Source: Lachnospiraceae bacterium
GTDB taxonomy: Bacteria > Bacillota > Clostridia > Lachnospirales > Lachnospiraceae
Direction: 5' to 3'
NCBI GenBank assembly: GCA_021202335.1
Contig: JAJQDE010000054.1
Location: forward strand, 1 to 56,601
Length of the DNA stretch: 56,601 nt
In this document: positions 1 through 7,080 of the stretch, piece after piece
Layout of the letters: each line of letters starts with the position of its first letter
Numbering within the stretch: the first letter of the stretch is position 1
Notes under the pieces: model-generated
Databases searched by the model: none
The model's input: the letters and a program-made list of their open reading frames with translations, nothing else
What the model was told of the DNA's origin: nothing
Made by a program: the position numbers and the translations under genes

Positions 1-10
1 CAGCATAAAA

Positions 11-130
11 GAGGCTGTCGCCTCACGAAATTTTATTCGTTAAAGCGACAGCCCCGGCAAGTTTGTGACTGCGCGCTGCTTGCACAAACATTGCTTTATG
101 CGCAAAAAGCAGCGCAGAAATGAGGAAAAG
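11..130 (+). repeat. Stem-loop leader element, copy G (class 2), before modA
   Basis: Seen: a 9-bp hairpin (arms 13-21 and 45-53) is followed by a second hairpin whose arms GTTTGTG (61-67) and CACAAAC (83-89) enclose a loop containing GCGCTGC (73-79). That loop is the exact complement of GCAGCGC at 109-115, which lies just before the Shine-Dalgarno GAGG (122-125) of modA. A local hairpin TGCGC/GCGCA (99-103 and 112-116) would compete for the same bases. GAGG also occurs at the left edge (11-14). The same architecture recurs before glgP. Function is inferred only; the window starts here, so the left end may be incomplete. Confidence 0.7.
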
Positions 131-1066
131 ATGAAAAATAAGATATTAAAGACAATTGCAATTGTTACAACAGGTGCGGTTTTGATGGCGGGCTGCGGTT
201 CAGGCAGCGATACTGCGGCAAACACTGCTGCCGAAACAGCCGCTGAGGCAGAGGAAGCGGCGCAGGAAACGACTGCAGCATCAGAAAAGACTGCAGCATC
301 AGAAAATACTGATGCTGCAGAAACGGTGACGGAAGCGGTGCAGGAAACGGAAATTTCAGTAACCGACGAGGAGGTTACGCTCACAATCCTTGCGGCTGCC
401 TCACTCACTGATGTGTGTGACGAGCTGAAAACCCGATTTGAGGATGAGTACCCGAACGTTACGGTAAGCATTTCATACGGCGGCTCGGGAGCTTTGCAGA
501 CTCAGATTGAGGAGGGCGCGCCTGCCGACGTGTTTATGTCTGCGGCTCAAAAGCAGATGACGGCTTTGGACGAGGAGGGGCTTATGGACTCCGATTCCAT
601 CATCAACCAGCTCGAGAATAAGGTTGTCCTCATCGTGCCGAAGGACAGCGACACAGGCATTGCATCTTTTGAGGATTTGGCGACGGACGCCGTGACGATG
701 GTAGGCTTGGGCGAGCCGGGAAGCGTGCCCGTGGGACAGTATTCGGAGGAGATTTTTGACAGCCTTGGAATTTTGGACGAGGTGACGGCAAAGGCAAACT
801 ATGGCTCTGACGTGCGCACCGTGCTTTCATGGGTGGAAACATCGGCGGTCGACTGCGGCGTGGTATATGCGACGGACGCTTACACAAGCGAGGACGTTGA
901 GATTATCGGCGAAGCGCCTGAAGGCTCATGTCAGCAGGTTATTTACCCTGTCGGCGTGGTAGCGGCAAGCGAGTACCCCGATGCGGCTGCGGCATGGATT
1001 GCGTTTATCCAAAGCGACGAGTCCATGGAGCTGTTTGCGTCATACGGATTTTCGGATGCAAGATAA
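131..1066 (+). CDS. modA: Molybdate ABC transporter substrate-binding lipoprotein ModA
   Basis: Extracellular molybdate (possibly tungstate) receptor that delivers the oxyanion to ModB. The 311-residue product has a lipoprotein signal with lipobox LMAGC (Cys22), then an unusual low-complexity Ala/Glu/Thr linker (about residues 24-80), then a ModA fold from about residue 82, with the ligand-contact AAASL segment and the conserved GGSGALQTQIEEGAPADVF stretch. The start at 131 is chosen because GAGG lies 5 bases upstream and the signal peptide begins there; an upstream in-frame ATG at 65 lies inside the stem-loop element. modB and modC follow. The linker is longer than in typical ModA and probably lifts the domain off the membrane or through the wall. 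Mo versus W specificity cannot be decided from sequence. Confidence 0.93.
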   Translation: MKNKILKTIAIVTTGAVLMAGCGSGSDTAANTAAETAAEAEEAAQETTAASEKTAASENTDAAETVTEAVQETEISVTDEEVTLTILAAASLTDVCDELKTRFEDEYPNVTVSISYGGSGALQTQIEEGAPADVFMSAAQKQMTALDEEGLMDSDSIINQLENKVVLIVPKDSDTGIASFEDLATDAVTMVGLGEPGSVPVGQYSEEIFDSLGILDEVTAKANYGSDVRTVLSWVETSAVDCGVVYATDAYTSEDVEIIGEAPEGSCQQVIYPVGVVAASEYPDAAAAWIAFIQSDESMELFASYGFSDAR

Positions 1067-1071
1067 AAATG

Positions 1072-1215
1072 GAGGATAGTATGAAAAATAAGCTCGATAG
1101 CTTATTTTTCACACACAAATTTGTGCCGGAGCGTCACAAATTTGAATCGCAGAGCCGAATTTGATATTCGGCTCGCGGACCTGCGCGATAAATCGCTTCG
1201 GAATGGGGGATTAAG
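1072..1215 (+). repeat. Stem-loop leader element, copy A (class 1), between modA and modB
   Basis: Seen: hairpin 1 has perfect 12-bp arms (1082-1093 and 1100-1111, loop TCGATA). Hairpin 2 has 10-bp arms (1116-1125 and 1135-1144) with loop CCGGAGCGT (1126-1134). Hairpin 3 has 9-bp arms (1152-1160 and 1166-1174). The segment CGCTTCGG (1194-1201) can pair with the hairpin 2 loop over 8 bp including one G-U, and lies directly before the modB Shine-Dalgarno (1204-1209). GGAGGATAG precedes the element and GGGGGATTAAG ends it, an imperfect direct repeat. It sits inside an operon, so any effect would be on translation or on modA/modB stoichiometry (inference). Confidence 0.75.
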
Positions 1216-1899
1216 ATGGATTATTCGCCATTGTGGATTTCATTAAAGGTAGCGGCGCTTGCCACGGTATGTACGTTTATATTGGGGCTTTTTGCGGCGC
1301 GCTGGGTGCTTTCCCTTAAAAAAATCCGTTTTGTGATTGACGGCGTTTTCTCCCTCCCTATGGTGCTGCCCCCGACAGTGGTAGGCTTTTTCCTGCTGAT
1401 TATTTTCGGCAAAAATTCCGTGCTCGGAAAGCTTCTGATGAGCATGGGGCTGAACGTGCTGTTTACGTGGCAGGGTGCGGTCATTGCGGCGACGGTCGTA
1501 TCGTTTCCGATTATGTACCGCACCTCCATAGGTGCTTTTGAGCAGGTGGATAAAAATCTGCTTCACGCGGCAAGGACGCTTGGAATGTCGGAGCTGAAGC
1601 TGTTTTTTAAGGTGCTGCTGCCCGTGTCGTGGCCGGGAGTGGCGGCGGCGACAATCCTTGCCTTTGCAAGAGCCTTGGGAGAGTTTGGCGCGACCATCAT
1701 GCTGGCGGGAAATATCCCCGGACGGACACAGACCATGTCGGTAGCAATCTATACGGCAATGCAGAGCGGCAACAGGGAGCTTGCGTACCGCTGGGTGGCA
1801 ATCATCATGGCAATTTCTTTTCTGACGATATTTTTAATGAATTATTGGACAAGTCACCAGAGCGCGCTGCTTACGGGCAGAGGAAGGAGAGGTCGCTGA
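1216..1899 (+). CDS. modB: Molybdate ABC transporter permease ModB
   Basis: Inner-membrane channel subunit of the molybdate importer. The 227-residue product is hydrophobic with five to six predicted membrane segments and carries the permease EAA-type cytoplasmic loop around residues 113-135 (EQVDKNLLHAARTLGMSELK), which docks onto the ATPase. The motif ALGEFGATIMLAGNIPGRTQT is characteristic of ModB/CysT-type permeases. The start follows a G-rich Shine-Dalgarno at 1204-1209 supplied by the end of stem-loop element A. The stop overlaps the modC start by one base (TGATG), indicating translational coupling. Confidence 0.94.
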   Translation: MDYSPLWISLKVAALATVCTFILGLFAARWVLSLKKIRFVIDGVFSLPMVLPPTVVGFFLLIIFGKNSVLGKLLMSMGLNVLFTWQGAVIAATVVSFPIMYRTSIGAFEQVDKNLLHAARTLGMSELKLFFKVLLPVSWPGVAAATILAFARALGEFGATIMLAGNIPGRTQTMSVAIYTAMQSGNRELAYRWVAIIMAISFLTIFLMNYWTSHQSALLTGRGRRGR

Positions 1900-2951
1900 T
1901 GGCATTATATGTGGATATCAGAAAGCGCTGCGGCGACTTTTTGCTGGAGGTCAGCTTTGAAACGGACAGGGAAATGTTTGCGATACTCGGCGCGTCGGGC
2001 TGCGGCAAAAGCCTGACGCTTAAGTGCATCGCGGGAATTGAAAAGCCCGATGCGGGCGTAATAAGGCTGGACGATACCGTGCTTTTCGATTCGGAAAGGA
2101 AAATAAACGTCCCAACAAGGAAAAGGGGTATCGGCTATCTTTTTCAGGATTATGCGCTGTTTCCGAACATGACCGTTTATCAGAATATTTTGTGCGGCGC
2201 GGGAAACAAAAAAAAGGCGTATGAATACATTGAAAAGTTCGTTCTCGAGGGCAAGGAGGAGCTTTATCCCGCACAGCTTTCGGGAGGGCAAAAGCAGAGG
2301 GTGGCGCTTGCGAGGATGCTTTCTCAGGCGCCGCGCCTTGTCATGCTGGACGAGCCGTTTTCCGCGCTGGACAATTATTTAAAGACTCAGCTTGAGCGCG
2401 AGGTTATGAACGCGATGGAGGAGTTTGGCAACGGCGGAATTTTCGTGTCGCACGACCGCAACGAGGTCTATCGCCTGACGGATAGGATTGCGGTGATGGA
2501 GAACGGCTCCATTGCAGACATACAGGATAAGCATAGGCTGTTTGAAGCGCCTAAGACGCTTGCGGCGACGCTCCTTACGGGCTGCAAAAACATCACGCGG
2601 CTTGAGCGCAGGGGCGACGGCTTTTACGCCTTGGACTGGGGCATTTTGCTTACGGCTGTAAAAGACCCGCAGGACGGAAACGATTTTCGGTATGCGGGGG
2701 TGCGCGCGCATTTCCTTGAGCCGGCGGATGAGTCGCTAAACGGCACGGAAAATGTTGTCGCCTGCGATATCCTGAGGGTGATTGAGGACACGTTTTCCAT
2801 GATTGTGCTTTTTACAAGCCGGACGGCGGCGGAAAAGACGGGCTATGCCGTTATGACCTATGAGCTTTCGAAGGAGGAATGGGAGGCGGTTAAGGATAAG
2901 CCGCTGTATCTTAAGATTCCGGCGGACAAGCTGATTTTGATGTGCAGATAA
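1899..2951 (+). CDS. modC: Molybdate ABC transporter ATP-binding protein ModC
   Basis: Cytoplasmic ATPase that powers molybdate import. The 350-residue product has a Walker A motif GASGCGKS (residues 31-38), a Q-loop (FQDYALFP), the ABC signature LSGGQKQR, a Walker B LVMLDEP and the switch histidine in SHD. The region after about residue 235 is weakly conserved and takes the place of the molybdate-binding TOBE/MOP domain. The start is ATG at 1899, overlapping the modB stop by one base and preceded by AAGGAGAGG; a longer frame from 1629 overlaps modB and is not real. moaA follows after 20 bases. Confidence 0.93.
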   Translation: MALYVDIRKRCGDFLLEVSFETDREMFAILGASGCGKSLTLKCIAGIEKPDAGVIRLDDTVLFDSERKINVPTRKRGIGYLFQDYALFPNMTVYQNILCGAGNKKKAYEYIEKFVLEGKEELYPAQLSGGQKQRVALARMLSQAPRLVMLDEPFSALDNYLKTQLEREVMNAMEEFGNGGIFVSHDRNEVYRLTDRIAVMENGSIADIQDKHRLFEAPKTLAATLLTGCKNITRLERRGDGFYALDWGILLTAVKDPQDGNDFRYAGVRAHFLEPADESLNGTENVVACDILRVIEDTFSMIVLFTSRTAAEKTGYAVMTYELSKEEWEAVKDKPLYLKIPADKLILMCR

Positions 2952-2971
2952 TATCAGGACGGAGGGCTTTC

Positions 2972-3946
2972 ATGAAGGACGGATTTGGCAGGGAAATAGA
3001 TTATTTGCGGATATCGGTCACGGACAAGTGCAATCTGCGGTGTAAATACTGTATGCCGCAAAACGGGGTGGATAACATACCGCACGGGGATGTGCTTTCG
3101 CTGGAGGAGCTTTACCGCGTCGTGCGGATTATGGAGCCGCTCGGTATAAAAAAGCTGCGCTTTACGGGAGGTGAGCCGCTTGTGCGCAAAAACCTTGCAA
3201 AGCTGATTGGCGACGTGAATTCCATTCCCGGAATTGAGGATATCGCGATGACGACGAACGGCGTGCTTTTGCGGGAAAATCTGGATGCGCTTGCGCGCGC
3301 GGGCTTAAGGCGCGTAAATATAAGCCTTGACACCTGCGACAGGCAGACCTTTGAGCGCATTACGGGCTATGACGGTCTGGAGCGCGTCATGAATGCGATA
3401 TATGCGGCATCGGAGGCGGGAATGCAGGTGAAGCTGAACTGTGTGCCGTGCAGGGAGCTTAATGGGGACGGTATAGACGCGCTTGCGCAGCTTGCCCGTG
3501 ACAAAAGGCTTGACGTGCGTTTTATTGAGCTGATGCCGATTGGCTGCGGAAGAAGCTTTCACGGAATCGCTTCGGAGGAAATACTTGCCGGGCTGAAAGC
3601 AAAACACGGTCCATGTAAGGAAGCGCCTTGCGAACGGCGCGGCGAAACGGCGCGGTATTATCTGTTTGACGGATTTTTGGGAAGGATAGGCTTTATCAGC
3701 CCGATGTCGCACAAATTCTGCAGTGACTGCAATCGCGTGCGCCTTACGGTCGAGGGGCGGCTTAAGCTGTGCCTTCATTATAACGATGGAATTGAGCTTA
3801 AGCCTCTTTTGAGGGGCGGGAAAAGCGATGAGGAAATCAGGGAACGTATTTTGGCGGCGGTGAGGCGAAAGCCGCAGGCGCATGCCTTTTCGGAGCATGA
3901 CGGCAGCAACGCGGATAAAAGAAAGATGGTGCAGATTGGCGGCTAG
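2972..3946 (+). CDS. moaA: GTP 3',8-cyclase MoaA (molybdenum cofactor biosynthesis)
   Basis: Radical SAM enzyme that, with MoaC, converts GTP to cyclic pyranopterin monophosphate, the first step of molybdenum cofactor synthesis. Seen in the 324-residue product: the N-terminal SAM cluster CNLRCKYC (Cys20, 24, 27), the TGGEPL motif, the C-terminal second cluster C-x2-C-x13-C (Cys250, 253, 267), and a terminal Gly-Gly, known in the family to be needed for activity. The start at 2972 has GGAGGG seven bases upstream; the in-frame ATG at 2942 overlaps modC and is less likely. No moaC, moaE, moaD or moeA is in the window. The stop codon lies at the edge of stem-loop element F. Confidence 0.95.
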   Translation: MKDGFGREIDYLRISVTDKCNLRCKYCMPQNGVDNIPHGDVLSLEELYRVVRIMEPLGIKKLRFTGGEPLVRKNLAKLIGDVNSIPGIEDIAMTTNGVLLRENLDALARAGLRRVNISLDTCDRQTFERITGYDGLERVMNAIYAASEAGMQVKLNCVPCRELNGDGIDALAQLARDKRLDVRFIELMPIGCGRSFHGIASEEILAGLKAKHGPCKEAPCERRGETARYYLFDGFLGRIGFISPMSHKFCSDCNRVRLTVEGRLKLCLHYNDGIELKPLLRGGKSDEEIRERILAAVRRKPQAHAFSEHDGSNADKRKMVQIGG

Positions 3947-4090
3947 TGTGAGAAGAATTTCTAACGCTTGCAGCAAGGGCTGTTTCGCGAAGAAATTCTA
4001 AATCTCACACGGCAAATTTGCGCGGGGCGCAAATTCGCGGGCTTTGAAATAGAGGGAAATTCGCGGTTTTGAGAAGAAATGAGGATTATG
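3946..4090 (+). repeat. Divergent stem-loop leader element, copy F, after moaA
   Basis: Seen: a long hairpin (GTGTGAGA + AGAATTTCT pairing with AGAAATTCT + TCTCACAC, arms 3946-3962 and 3991-4010, 17 bp with a three-base bulge) is followed by GGC and a 9-bp hairpin AATTTGCGC/GCGCAAATT (4015-4023 and 4027-4035). The outline (GTGTGA...TCACAC hairpin, then CGGC, then a second hairpin, then a Shine-Dalgarno and ATG) matches elements A, B, C and H, but the sequence is diverged and the second loop is only GGG, so no loop-to-leader pairing is visible. AAATTCGCGG occurs twice (4031, 4057). Membership in the family is inferred. Confidence 0.5.
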
Positions 4091-5023
4091 ATGGGAAAAA
4101 TCAGGGCAGTATGTATCAGTGAAAAAAAAGGAACGGCAAAGAAAAATATCGGTAAATGCATGTTGATTGAAAATCACGGGCTTGAAAACGACTCCCACGC
4201 GGGGAACTGGCACAGGCAGGTGAGCCTTCTTTCACATGAGGCGGTTGAAGCGTTTCGGAAAAGAGGCGCAAGCGTGGCGGACGGAGCGTTCGGCGAAAAC
4301 CTTTTGGTCGAGGGCTTTGACTTTAAAACCTATCCTGTCGGCACGCGGTTCAGGTGCAATGATGTGATTTTGGAGATTACCCAGATTGGAAAGCAATGCC
4401 ATTCGGAATGTGAAATTTTTCATCAGGTGGGCGATTGCATCATGCCAAGAGAAGGCGTATTCGCAAGGGTGCTGCACGGCGGGACGATATGCGTCGGAGA
4501 TGAGCTTTTGCTGATGGAAAACAAGCCCAAATTCAGGGCGGGAGTGATAACGGCAAGCGACAAGGGAAGCCGCGGCGAGCGCGAGGATTTGAGCGGTCCT
4601 GCGATATGTGGGATGCTGGAAAAGGACGGCTATGAAATCGTGCGCACAAGCCTGCTCCCGGACGATGAAGACGCGCTTTATGAGGAAATCGTGCGCTTTT
4701 GCGACGAGGACGGGGTTGACGTGCTTTTTACCACCGGCGGAACGGGCTTTTCCCCGAGGGACTGCATGCCGGAGGCGACGCTTCGCGCAGCCACGAAAAA
4801 CGCGCCCGGCATCGCGGAGGCAATCAGGTATTACAGCCTTAAGATTACGCCGCGCGCAATGCTTAGCCGTGCCGTGAGCGTGATTAGGAATCAAACGCTG
4901 ATTATCAATCTCCCGGGAAGCACAAAGGCAGTGAAGGAGGGCTTGGAGTGTATTCTGCCGTCGCTTGAGCACGGCATTGAGATTATGCGCGGCGATGCGG
5001 GGGAATGCGGAAGGGAACGTTAA
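4091..5023 (+). CDS. MOSC domain - MogA/MoaB fusion protein (molybdenum cofactor)
   Basis: Two molybdenum-cofactor domains in one 310-residue chain. Residues about 1-145 are a MOSC domain, the family that handles sulfur transfer to the cofactor, with the conserved GKQCHSEC cysteine segment. Residues about 150-305 are a MogA/MoaB molybdopterin-binding domain with the TTGGTGFSPRD motif; in MogA this domain adenylylates molybdopterin before metal insertion. The start at 4091 is chosen because GAGG (4081-4084) lies six bases upstream; ATGs at 4079 and 4088 are in frame. It follows moaA after 144 bases holding stem-loop element F and is probably co-transcribed with it. Which MOSC reaction it performs is not known from sequence. 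Confidence 0.9.
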   Translation: MGKIRAVCISEKKGTAKKNIGKCMLIENHGLENDSHAGNWHRQVSLLSHEAVEAFRKRGASVADGAFGENLLVEGFDFKTYPVGTRFRCNDVILEITQIGKQCHSECEIFHQVGDCIMPREGVFARVLHGGTICVGDELLLMENKPKFRAGVITASDKGSRGEREDLSGPAICGMLEKDGYEIVRTSLLPDDEDALYEEIVRFCDEDGVDVLFTTGGTGFSPRDCMPEATLRAATKNAPGIAEAIRYYSLKITPRAMLSRAVSVIRNQTLIINLPGSTKAVKEGLECILPSLEHGIEIMRGDAGECGRER

Positions 5024-5111
5024 AACCGGAGAGAAGCAGATTTTTTCGGGAAATAAGCTTGAAAATTTTGTTAAAAAAATAATTATGTTGTGTAAATTCG
5101 ACAAATATAGT

Positions 5112-5244
5112 AACATGAATATAGGTATGTGATTAAGTGGGCGGATTGGAAATCGATATACCGGATTTTCAATCTGCGATTTATTCTTTGCCCGGATTTG
5201 AAGCTCCGGGGATGAGAATGGGGATTAGCATAGGGAGGTTATTC
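5112..5244 (+). promoter_or_regulatory. Structured leader before the formate dehydrogenase genes
   Basis: Seen: GATTGGAAATC (5144-5154) can pair with GATTTTCAATC (5165-5175) over 11 bp with one G-U, and CCCGGA (5190-5195) pairs with TCCGGG (5204-5209). A strong ribosome binding site AGGGAGG follows at 5232-5238. GGGC at about 5138-5141 and GCCC at about 5189-5192 could close a larger fold. Position before a molybdoenzyme operon fits a regulatory leader, but I could not match it to the Moco riboswitch consensus. A possible -10 box TATAGT lies at 5106-5111 with a poor -35. Confidence 0.35.
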
Positions 5245-7080
5245 ATGTACAAAAAAAGCGTGTTACAAAAAAATGAAATGAACGAAAAGACGACCAAATT
5301 CCTGCATCGGTTCGTCAAGCGTGTGAAAGCTAACCCGCCGGGAGTCTGCCCGATAGCGGTTCAGCTTTCTTTTTTACAGAGCTCAAGAAGCCAGACCTGC
5401 GGAAAGTGCGTGCCCTGCCGTGACGGCTTGGAGCAGGTGGAGAACATGATGCGCGCCATTCTTGACGGAAAGGCAGACACGGACACCTTCAATAATATGG
5501 TAGAGCTTGCGAAAATGATACAGGACACGGCGGACTGCGCAATAGGATATGAGGCGGCAAATGTGGTGCTTGAGAGCGTGGAGCTTTTCCACGACGAGTA
5601 TATGAGCCATATCAACGCTCACCGCTGTCAGGCGGAAATCGGGCAGAAGGTTCCGTGCATCTCGTACTGTCCGGCAAACGTGGACATTCCGGGCTATATC
5701 GCCCTTATCGGCGAGGAGCGGTATGCGGATGCAATCAATCTGATACGGAGAGATAACCCCTTCCCGACGGCATGTGCGTTTATCTGCGAGCACCCGTGCG
5801 AGGAAAAGTGCAGACGGGATTTGCTGGACAGCCCCGTCAATATACGCGGACTGAAAAAATTTGCGGTAGACCAGATTGCGGCGGATAAGGTCCGGGTTCC
5901 CGAGTGCAATGTCACTACGGGCAAAAAGGTGGCAATCGTGGGCGGCGGTCCGTCGGGACTGACGACAGCCTATTTCCTTTCCCTGATGGGACATAAGGTC
6001 GTGGTGTTTGAGGAGCGCGACAGGCTGGGCGGAATGCTCAGATACGGAATCCCCAATTACAGGCTTCCCAAGGACAGACTTGACGAGGATATCAATGCAA
6101 TCCTGTCAACGGGAAATATTGAAGTGAGATACAACGCTGCCATTGGAAAGGATATTTCCATGGAGCAGCTTTTAGAGGAATATCATGCAGTATACATAGC
6201 AATCGGCGCACAGGTCGGCAAATCAGTGCGTGTCGACGGCGTTGAGAGCAAGGGTGTGTATTCGGCGGTAGACATGCTCGGCGAAATCGGGCGCGGAAAT
6301 ATTCCCGACTATACGGGAAAACGCGTGGTTGTCGTTGGCGGCGGAAACGTGGCGATGGACTGCGCGCGCTCGGCAATCCGCTGCAATGCTAAGGAGGTTA
6401 CGGTCATATACCGCAGAAGGCAGATTGACATGACTGCGCTTCCTTCCGAAATTCAGGGAGCGATTGAGGAGGGCGTGGAGCTTTTGACCTTAAATGCGCC
6501 CGTCAGAATCAACGCGGACGAAAACGGCAGCGTGAAAGGCTTTGTGTGCCAGCCGCAGATTATCAGCAAGTACGACAGGCAGGGCAAGCCGGGCGTGACG
6601 ACGGCGAATAAAGAGGAAATCGAGGTGCCGTGCGAGATTGTGCTCATGGCAATCGGTCAGGACATCGTGTCGGAGCCGTTTGAGAAGTACAGCGTCAATC
6701 CAAAGAGGAAAACCTTTGAAACGGAGCCGGACACAAGGATTAAGGGCTATGAAAAGGTATTTGCGGGCGGCGACTGCGTGTTTGGACCTGCCACGGTAAT
6801 CAAGGCAATCGGCGCGGGAAAGATTGCGGCGATAAACATTGACGAGTATCTTGGCTATCATCATAAATACCTTGCGGAAATTCAAATTCCCGAGCCGCGT
6901 GAAAACGACCGCACGAACTACGGCCGCGTACACCTTACGGACCGCTCGGCAAGGGAGAGAAAGCATAATTTTGAACCCGTCGAGAACGGCATGTCGTATG
7001 ACGAGGCAATGCAGGAGTGCCATAAGTGCCTGCGGTGCGATCACTTTGGCTGTGGAGTAGTGGAAGGAGGCAGAGTATGA
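5245..7080 (+). CDS. NuoF-like/GltD-like iron-sulfur flavoprotein, formate dehydrogenase electron-transfer subunit
   Basis: Probable NAD(P)H-linked flavoprotein that passes electrons to or from the adjacent formate dehydrogenase. The 611-residue product has an N-terminal NuoF-type iron-sulfur segment (Cys52, 55, 58 in CGKCVPCR plus a later DCAIG cysteine), a GltD-type N-terminal cluster region (PCISYCPANVDIPGY and C-x3-C-x3-C in CAFICEHPCEEKC), two dinucleotide folds (GGGPSG for FAD and GGGNVAMD for NAD(P)H), the GGD FAD motif, and a cysteine cluster CHKCLRCDHFGC at the C-terminus. It lacks the NuoF FMN/NADH fold. The start at 5245 has AGGGAGG six bases upstream. Its stop overlaps the next start. 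Electron donor (NADH or NADPH) is not decided. Confidence 0.82.
   Translation: MYKKSVLQKNEMNEKTTKFLHRFVKRVKANPPGVCPIAVQLSFLQSSRSQTCGKCVPCRDGLEQVENMMRAILDGKADTDTFNNMVELAKMIQDTADCAIGYEAANVVLESVELFHDEYMSHINAHRCQAEIGQKVPCISYCPANVDIPGYIALIGEERYADAINLIRRDNPFPTACAFICEHPCEEKCRRDLLDSPVNIRGLKKFAVDQIAADKVRVPECNVTTGKKVAIVGGGPSGLTTAYFLSLMGHKVVVFEERDRLGGMLRYGIPNYRLPKDRLDEDINAILSTGNIEVRYNAAIGKDISMEQLLEEYHAVYIAIGAQVGKSVRVDGVESKGVYSAVDMLGEIGRGNIPDYTGKRVVVVGGGNVAMDCARSAIRCNAKEVTVIYRRRQIDMTALPSEIQGAIEEGVELLTLNAPVRINADENGSVKGFVCQPQIISKYDRQGKPGVTTANKEEIEVPCEIVLMAIGQDIVSEPFEKYSVNPKRKTFETEPDTRIKGYEKVFAGGDCVFGPATVIKAIGAGKIAAINIDEYLGYHHKYLAEIQIPEPRENDRTNYGRVHLTDRSARERKHNFEPVENGMSYDEAMQECHKCLRCDHFGCGVVEGGRV

Noticed and set aside
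1078-1215. Stem-loop elements as simple transcription terminators
   Set aside because: Hairpin 1 lacks a following T-run, several copies are inside operons, and the elements extend through the ribosome binding site.
1629-1898. N-terminal extension of ModC by 90 residues
   Set aside because: It overlaps modB in another frame, and ATG at 1899 has a good ribosome site and the family start.
5112-5244. Moco riboswitch before the formate dehydrogenase genes
   Set aside because: The leader is structured and well placed, but I could not identify the conserved Moco-motif segments.
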